NCBI RefSeq assembly: GCF_000330505.1
Contig: NW_004191634.1
Coordinates: 2,503 to 18,029 of the forward strand
Direction of reading: 5' to 3'
From: Entamoeba invadens IP1
Taxonomy: Eukaryota > Evosea > Mastigamoebida > Endamoebidae
Length of the DNA: 15,527 bases
Of this stretch, positions 9,915-15,527 are shown in pieces. Position numbers and translations under genes: made by a program. The first letter of the stretch is position 1; every line of letters begins with the position of its first letter. The notes beneath the pieces are model-generated. The model was not told where the DNA came from and did no database searches. It saw only the letters and a program-made list of their open reading frames with translations.

Positions 9915-10387
9915 TTTTCTATTGACAATAAACTGGAAATTAATTATTAATTGATTAATTTATAATAATATATAATTCATTCAGATTATTCAAATTTATA
10001 TTAAATATACCAATTCTTTTTATTTTGAAATTAAATTAAATAAGTATGAGGTTTAATATAGAGTTGGTAAGAAAATGTTTGGCTCGTTTGCAGATTATAG
10101 TAAATTATAATATATATTGCTATTAAAAAAATGTCAAGTACCTAATTATCGTCAAGCCCAGAATAATCCAAATCGTAACAATTTGTGCACTGCGTGGCAT
10201 TTTTGTGACGTGGCAAACCAAAAAACAAAAATAATAATTTCTTTTTTTTCTTTTAGATTTACAATTTTTTGCTCTTTGGGAAACAATGAGAAATTGAAAA
10301 TAATATAAAAATTTATTGTTTAAAGTAAATTATAACGAAAATAAATTTTATTAATGAATACTTGTTGGATAGTCAAGTATGTGACAT
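9915..10387. other. Intergenic region upstream of the LRR gene
   Basis: No supported gene. A 63-codon plus-strand frame at 10117-10308 (NYRQAQNNPNRNN, CTAWHFCDVANQKTK) is of higher complexity than its surroundings but is not recognised. It could be a relic of an older coding sequence. Confidence 0.4.
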
Positions 10388-10590
10388 AGAATGGTGATGA
10401 CGAGATAGTTCATATATATGACCACTATAATTTATTTTATCCAACAAGATAATTGAGTGTGACACGGTTAAAATTTGGTCAATCAATTTCCGAGTATAAT
10501 AGAATGGCTATGACAAAATGACCACTCTAATTTATGTGGCCCCTAAGTTATTTATTTAACCAGACAATTGGGTGTTATACAGTTGAATTC
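10388..10590. repeat. Imperfect tandem duplication, about 100-115 bp unit, two copies
   Basis: Three motifs recur in the same order. AGAATGGTGATGAC (from about 10388) is matched by AGAATGGCTATGAC (10501). ATGACCACTATAATTTA (10418) is matched by ATGACCACTCTAATTTA (10518). AATTGAGTGT (10451) is matched by AATTGGGTGT (10566). Offsets of 113, 100 and 115 show indels between copies. The first copy is also bracketed by the inverted pair CTTGTTGGATA and TATCCAACAAG (about 10362-10372 and 10439-10449). It may fold, so a structured RNA is possible but unproven. Confidence 0.65.
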
Positions 10591-11370
10591 TTTATACTAA
10601 TAACAGACATTGAAAAATATAAACCAACACAAAACATAATTAATAAAAAACATATTATAACTCGAAAAGTTTGACATGTTTGGAATCGGATCCACACCAA
10701 AACATTTAATAAGAAGTATTATTTAAATTAAATAATTAACTTTCACACCTTTTGAAATATAATAAAAAAACAATTGACTCGTGTTAGATGTTTTTTTAGT
10801 TAATAAAAACTAAACAATTGATAATAGACGGAATAAAGTTTGAGAAAAAATAAATAAGGAGATGTATGGAGACGTAAAAAGCGTGATTTGCAACTTTAGG
10901 ATAACAATATTCACATTATATTAATTAAATAACCGATTATTGGCATTAAGTTATTATAAATTAAAACATATATTTTAATAACTATAATTTAATATTATTT
11001 TTAATAAAAATTAAAAATTAATTAAAAAATTTAGGAATTAAATGAAAAAAAGTAAAAAACAAAATAATTATTGGTAATTGTTATTCGAAAATGCTGAAAA
11101 CATAATTTTTTATATTATCATGCTTATTTTTTATTTTTCTTTGCCAAAAAACTGCTCTATTTATATCTGCCAATTCCATCCTGGTTTGGCACACCATGGC
11201 CAAGCCCCTCACTCCCCCCTACTAAAGAAGCAAAATCAGTATATTTATATACAGTTACTACAGTAAAACCTCCCATTGGGTTAGACATTTATATAGCATA
11301 AGTTAAATGATAATTATGGTTTATATAATTATTTATTAATAAATTTACTAATTTTATTAGTAAATTTTAG
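10591..11370. other. Intergenic region with a GC-richer patch and a mariner/pogo-like end motif
   Basis: Mostly low-complexity AT. Between about 11167 and 11222 the sequence is strikingly C-rich and contains a hairpin, GGTTTGGC (11183-11190) with GCCAAGCC (11199-11206), 7 of 8 pairs plus one G-U, loop ACACCATG. At 11259-11274 TA followed by CAGTAAAACCTCCC resembles a Tc1/pogo terminal end, but no reliable partner was found. A perfect 11-bp palindrome pair (AAATTTACTAA, 11341-11351 with 11357-11367) sits just before the hAT-like insertion. Confidence 0.45.
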
Positions 11371-11377
11371 GTCTAGA

Positions 11378-13434
11378 CAGGCGTCTCCAATTATTGCTTT
11401 TCAGTATTTAGAGATCAAACTGGTATTATTAATAAATTTTTAGCAAATAAAATAATTGTCTAATAAAATAGTTTTTGGTATAATTTGGTTAAGTTATTCC
11501 TTAAATGGAATTTATATTTTTAATTTGGCAAAAATAATTTTTGGTAAAACGTTATAATAAACTAAAATGTTTTTAAATTGGGAAAAATAACCTTTTTTGA
11601 ATTGAATTGTTTAATTTTTAATACAAAAAGCAATCCACTATAAACAACAAACATAATTAAAATCATCAATTAATATATATTATATATAAACGATGATTGT
11701 CAGACCCACTTTTACTGTAAATATATTATAATATCAATGTCAATTTAATATGAATATAAAAAACTCAGAGTGTGTTAAGTGTATTTTACATTTTATTTTT
11801 TATTTACAAATCGTAATTATAATGACATGTTGTGAATGTATCACATGTTGTTTCATGTTACTTATTACAATGATAAACTCAAACAATAAATATGAAATGT
11901 AAATTTAATAAAAATCTGTATTTTTCATTGTTAACTTAACGACGACAGAAAAATCGATTTAACATTTAATGTGTATGTGTGTGAGCCACAAGTCAGAACC
12001 CATTAATTGTTGAAACTTATGATATTTTTTCGATTTTCATTTAAGCTTCCTGTTTGATGTTATATATTTACACACTTGAAACTTGTCAAGCTTTATTTTA
12101 AGCTGTCTTTAAAGCGAAAGTGTAGCAATAAACAATGAAACCTTATACAATAACTATTGTTATTAAATAATTGAAAATTGGCATTTAATGGGTGCTTTTA
12201 TTTGACTTTAATGAAAGTGTTGTGGTGTTATCCAAATAAACCTGTTCAATGTTGTGTCTTGTAATATGAAAAATAATAAAATGATTGTCAAGAACAATAA
12301 TTGTATATAATATTTCACTTATTAGTATTTATAAACAAATAGTTTTTGCATGAAAAATGAGGATATCCAAGGAATTACATAACGAAATAAATAATAATTG
12401 TTTTTATTTGGTTTTTCTTTTCAACAAAATATCAAACAGATTACTAAAAAAAATATAATTAATAATTGAAAAAACAATGTCATTAACGGTTGTTATTCAA
12501 TGTAATTTTTATTTAACAATCAAAGTTATATTAAAAATATCATATATGTGTTATTAATTTATTTAATCATATAATCACGTTGATAACTTTGTTATGTGAA
12601 TATTTGAAAACACTTTTTTTAAAAATTAATTGATTTGTATTTTTCTGCTTATCAATAAATTATTTTTGTGTTGCTTATCTAAATTTTTAATATTAATATA
12701 CTGTTTTTTTATTAAATACAGCTTTTATTGCCAAAAACGCGTGGTATTCACCAAATACATTATTGTTACTACCATATTTATTATATATTTACAATATATT
12801 GTTAATCTGGGTTTTCCTGTTTTTGGATTAAATATGTCGAGTCTGTGAAATACACACATAATTATTATTTACAATATTAACCTTTTTTTGTGATACATCG
12901 ATGTTATTATTCAAACATTCAAAACAACATCAAATATATCAATTGTTGTGTATTGTCTAACCAATGTGTTACAGTCTTTTGTTGATGTTTGTTGTAGATT
13001 TGAAGCAAGTGCCGCTCAATAGTTAACACCGTTTGTATATATTTGAAGTGATTTAAATATGTTATATCAAAATGTGAATTCGGTCGAGCAAATAATTCAC
13101 AAGGTAATTATCAAAAAAATAAAATTGATAAAATCGTGTGGATAATTTAAATTGTAAAAAATAAATAAAAAATAAATTTTATTTTTTATTCTTTTTCAAA
13201 ATATGGACATGATTAAATCATAACAATTAAATTTTTCTGCTTTTTAATTGTTTTATATTTTTTGGTTATTCGAAGTATTTTTTTGAATAAAAAAATATGA
13301 TGACTTATGTTATGGTTTAGAATAATTATGTTTTTAAATATGAAAAAATATTATTAAATAATAGTTTTTAATATATATTTAAATGGTAAAAAATTGTTGT
13401 GTGGGTATTTTCGAGTAAAAAATGGAGACGCCTG
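11378..13434. mobile_element. hAT-like non-autonomous element, 2.06 kb
   Basis: Seen: the element starts CAGGCGTCTCCA at 11378-11389 and ends with its exact reverse complement at 13423-13434. It is flanked by GTCTAGA at 11371-11377 and 13435-13441, a 7-bp direct repeat. hAT elements usually have short TIRs beginning with CA and 8-bp duplications often centred on T....A. The TCTAGA core fits that, but 7 bp is one short, so the superfamily stays uncertain. The interior is AT-rich and has no hAT transposase motif. Its longest frame, 12630-12848 (72 codons, hydrophobic), is not recognised. It is probably an internally deleted or MITE-like element that needs a transposase in trans. Confidence 0.75.
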
Positions 13435-13766
13435 GTCTAGATATGGTTAAATTATAATAATAAATAGTTAATTTATTATTTAATACAATTACATTTTAAT
13501 CTTTTGCAATGTCATAAATTATAATATAAATCATAGATTGACAACATATTAAACATTTAAAAACAAAATTCTTTTTCATTTGGCAATATCCAAGCAAAAT
13601 AATTACATAATGCACCAACTTTATTAATAATTAAAATTTACATACTTAATATTGTTTTATCACAAACATGATCTAGAAAAAAATTGTACGTTTTTTTACC
13701 AATGATAAGGGTTTATAAAAAGATCTCCAAAAGCAACGATATCAAATTATTTCGTTCATTGTAAGG

Positions 13767-13985
13767 TCAAACAGTTTGTTTATTATGTTTAACATCACCA
13801 AAACCACGACAGTGACAACTTAGACTTGAACTCATGTGTTTATGAAGACAAAATAAAGCACAAAAACAACAATGACAAAAAGACTTGATATAAATTACTC
13901 TGAAAATTAGAAAGATGATGATGAGGCAGACTGCAAAGATGATAATTTTGTTTGTTAATTCAAACGATATAAGACTAACAAACAC
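13767..13985 (-). pseudogene. Possible fragment: one membrane helix plus Cys-rich tail
   Basis: A minus-strand frame of about 72 codons encodes a hydrophobic helix (IIIFAVCLIIIFLIFRVIYI) followed by a cysteine cluster (FCHCCFCALFC) and a polar tail. It is richer in C-ending codons (ATC, CTC, TGC) than its surroundings, as Entamoeba genes tend to be. There is no ATG at the start of the frame (it opens with GTG), so it would be the 3' remnant of a membrane-protein gene. It may equally be a chance frame. Confidence 0.28.
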
Positions 13986-14257
13986 TGCGTTTACTACACT
14001 AATATATTATAATAAAAATTAATTAAAAATTTATGTATATTTGGTTATATGTCTTACTATTGTAAGCTGTTTCCCGTTTTATTTCAAATAAATTCTGTAA
14101 TAACTCAGCTTTTCATTGTAATATAAATAGACTTTAACAGCCTTCTTCTAAATACATCGAAAAAATGCTCAAGCAAAATGTAAATGATGTTTTTTTGTTT
14201 AAATAAAAAATTAAAATCAAATAACATTTAGAATACATTTTACCATTATTCACCAAA

Positions 14258-14298
14258 AATTATCAAAAGCGGGGGTTTTCCACCCCTTTATGATAATT
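14258..14298. repeat. GC-rich imperfect hairpin upstream of the transposase pseudogene
   Basis: AATTATCA at 14258-14265 pairs with TGATAATT at 14291-14298. Inside it AAAG/CTTT and a G-run/C-run (GGGGG, CCACCCC) extend the stem around a short T-rich loop. The G/C core stands out from the AT-rich flank. It could be the relic of a transposon end or a small MITE; neither is shown. Confidence 0.45.
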
Positions 14299-14555
14299 AT
14301 ATTTCATTTGGTTTTATCTATTTTTCAAAAAAACACCAAATATTAGAACATTATCTTAGTGATAATTAATATAAAAAACAACAATACAAGTATTAATACA
14401 AAACATTTTAATAAAATTAAGTTTATTATGTATAAAATTATTAAATTATTTAGTGATTAGAATGACTACACTAAAAACCACAATTTAGTGATATAAACCC
14501 GATCACAATTTTCTATTTTATTATTATGAAATAAATAAACTCAAATTTAAACATT

Positions 14556-15527
14556 ATGCCAAAAAGACAAACACATCAAACTGAGCCACATGGAATTGTT
14601 GAACAAAAAATAGAAGATGAAGAGGCGGAAACACAAACTGTAATCCAACCTCCTGAAGCACGATCACTTTCACTTTCAAAGATTTTTTACGAATATTTAC
14701 TCGAACGTTATGGTGGATTTGAAAGTCTTTTTGAGTTTTTGAAACTTAAGCCACTTGTTTTCCTTGCATTACAACCAGTTGTTGGAAATATATATCTAGA
14801 TAAAAGAGGACGCAAATCATTTTTCAACAACCCCAACGACAAACTTCTTTTGTTATATTTATTTTGTCGATATAATAATTTGAAAATGATAAGATATATG
14901 TGTATTCCATATATCAGAACTAACAAACAAATAAGCATAAAAATCGATTTAAGTGTTTTTTATTTAGAGTAACACTTCAAAATGCATGTATAGCATTCAG
15001 AAACGAAAATTTGTTAAATACTGATGTAAGTTCGATTGTACAGTGAGACCAAAAAGACGTCCAAATTGCGATTTTGCTTCAGCTATTAGGTTTTATAGTG
15101 GAAAATACAAAATGTATTGTGTTAAAGTTGAAGTGATTGTGAATGCAGAAAGTGGCACTGCAAGTTTTGTTTTAAAAGCAGTTCAGGGTGCAGATCATGA
15201 TATGAGTATTTTAAAAACACGCCTGAAACAATCAATAATATGTTGGAAACAACAAAAATAATAGATGATAAGGGATATAAAAGATTTGATTTATACATAC
15301 CAACTGGTTCAGTTCCAAAAGAAAGTCTTTTGAGAGAGAAAAGGTGTTTAATTGAAAGATATTTTGGTCGACTTGAAATGGTGTTCAAATTTACAAGAGA
15401 AAAATATTTAAAAGACTTTGTTTCTTTTGACAACCTCTCTGTTATAAGTTGTTGCTTTTTGCAATGAAGACATTGAAATTAATCCCCTCGAAAATCAAGA
15501 CGCAACAAATTATATGAAGTTAATGAC
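14556..15527 (+). pseudogene. IS5/Harbinger-like DDE transposase (DDE_4 type), frameshifted, cut by window end
   Basis: Starts with ATG at 14556. The N-terminal block (138 codons to a TAA at 14970-14972) has an acidic leader and then NPNDKLLLLYLFCRYNNLK..., like the helix-turn-helix region before IS5/Harbinger catalytic cores. The DDE core follows in two other frames. FDCTVRPKRRP holds the likely first Asp (15034-15036). FYSGKYKMYCVKVEVIVN and GADHDMSILK hold the second Asp (15199-15201). Then come DDKGYKRF and CLIERYFGRLEMVFKF, with the Glu at 15354-15356. These match the DGT...FYSGK...K, G..HD and ER.FGRLK signatures of the family. Frame changes occur between 14970 and 15025, near 15215 at an A-run, and near 15460. 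After the last one CNEDIEINPLENQD runs on past the window edge. All three catalytic residues survive, but the gene cannot make one protein as it stands. Confidence 0.8.

Larger units (their letters stand above)
13442..14555. other. AT-rich region between the hAT-like element and the transposase pseudogene
   Basis: Holds a possible coding fragment at 13767-13985 and a GC-rich hairpin at 14258-14298, each listed separately. Otherwise no gene is supported. The left end of the transposon that carries the 14556 transposase should lie here, but its right end is outside the window, so it cannot be paired. Confidence 0.45.

Noticed and set aside
11259..11719. A 460-bp pogo-like MITE with CAGTAAAA ends (11261 and TTTTACTG up to about 11717)
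   Set aside because: The match is only about 10 bp, and the span would straddle the left border of the better-supported hAT-like element without nesting properly. The right motif is probably chance.
1..15527. tRNA genes, rRNA, CRISPR arrays
   Set aside because: No GGTTCGAATCC-like B box with an acceptor stem, no conserved rRNA block and no regularly spaced identical repeats were found.

Overview
The window looks like repeat-rich DNA from an Entamoeba species, most like E. invadens. The base composition is very AT-rich. The leucine-rich protein on the minus strand starts with an N-terminal leader (MSKLEIVYMMNV...VNKKC...INPF) that I associate with large Entamoeba hypothetical/LRR protein families. 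A broken TLDc-type gene and several cut-and-paste DNA transposons fit the same genus. The genus call is inference from protein style; the species call is weaker. No rRNA, tRNA, CRISPR array or bacterial-type operon is visible.

Layout. 1-860: a short non-autonomous element with 29-bp inverted ends and TA target duplications. About 1280-4790: a decayed Mutator-like (MULE) transposase with a FLYWCH-like N-terminus. It is split at 2421-4158 by a younger 1.7-kb element with perfect 48-bp inverted ends. 5210-6430, minus strand: a broken gene whose C-terminal half resembles a TLDc domain. 7165-7196: an orphan transposon end related to the element at 1-860. 7216-9864, minus strand: the best-preserved gene, 882 codons in one frame with only two nonsense codons and a plausible Entamoeba-type core promoter. 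10388-10590: an imperfect tandem repeat. 11378-13434: a 2-kb non-coding element with 12-bp inverted ends and a 7-bp target duplication, hAT-like. 14556 to the window end: a frameshifted transposase of the IS5/Harbinger (DDE_4-like) kind, cut off by the window edge.

There is no metabolic or defence pathway here. The common theme is a transposon graveyard around two expanded-family host genes. All the transposase genes are broken and the structurally intact elements have no recognisable transposase, so any mobility would depend on enzymes supplied from elsewhere. The most useful points for follow-up are the nested insertion, the unusually clean frame of the LRR gene despite two stops, and the IS5/Harbinger-like transposase.
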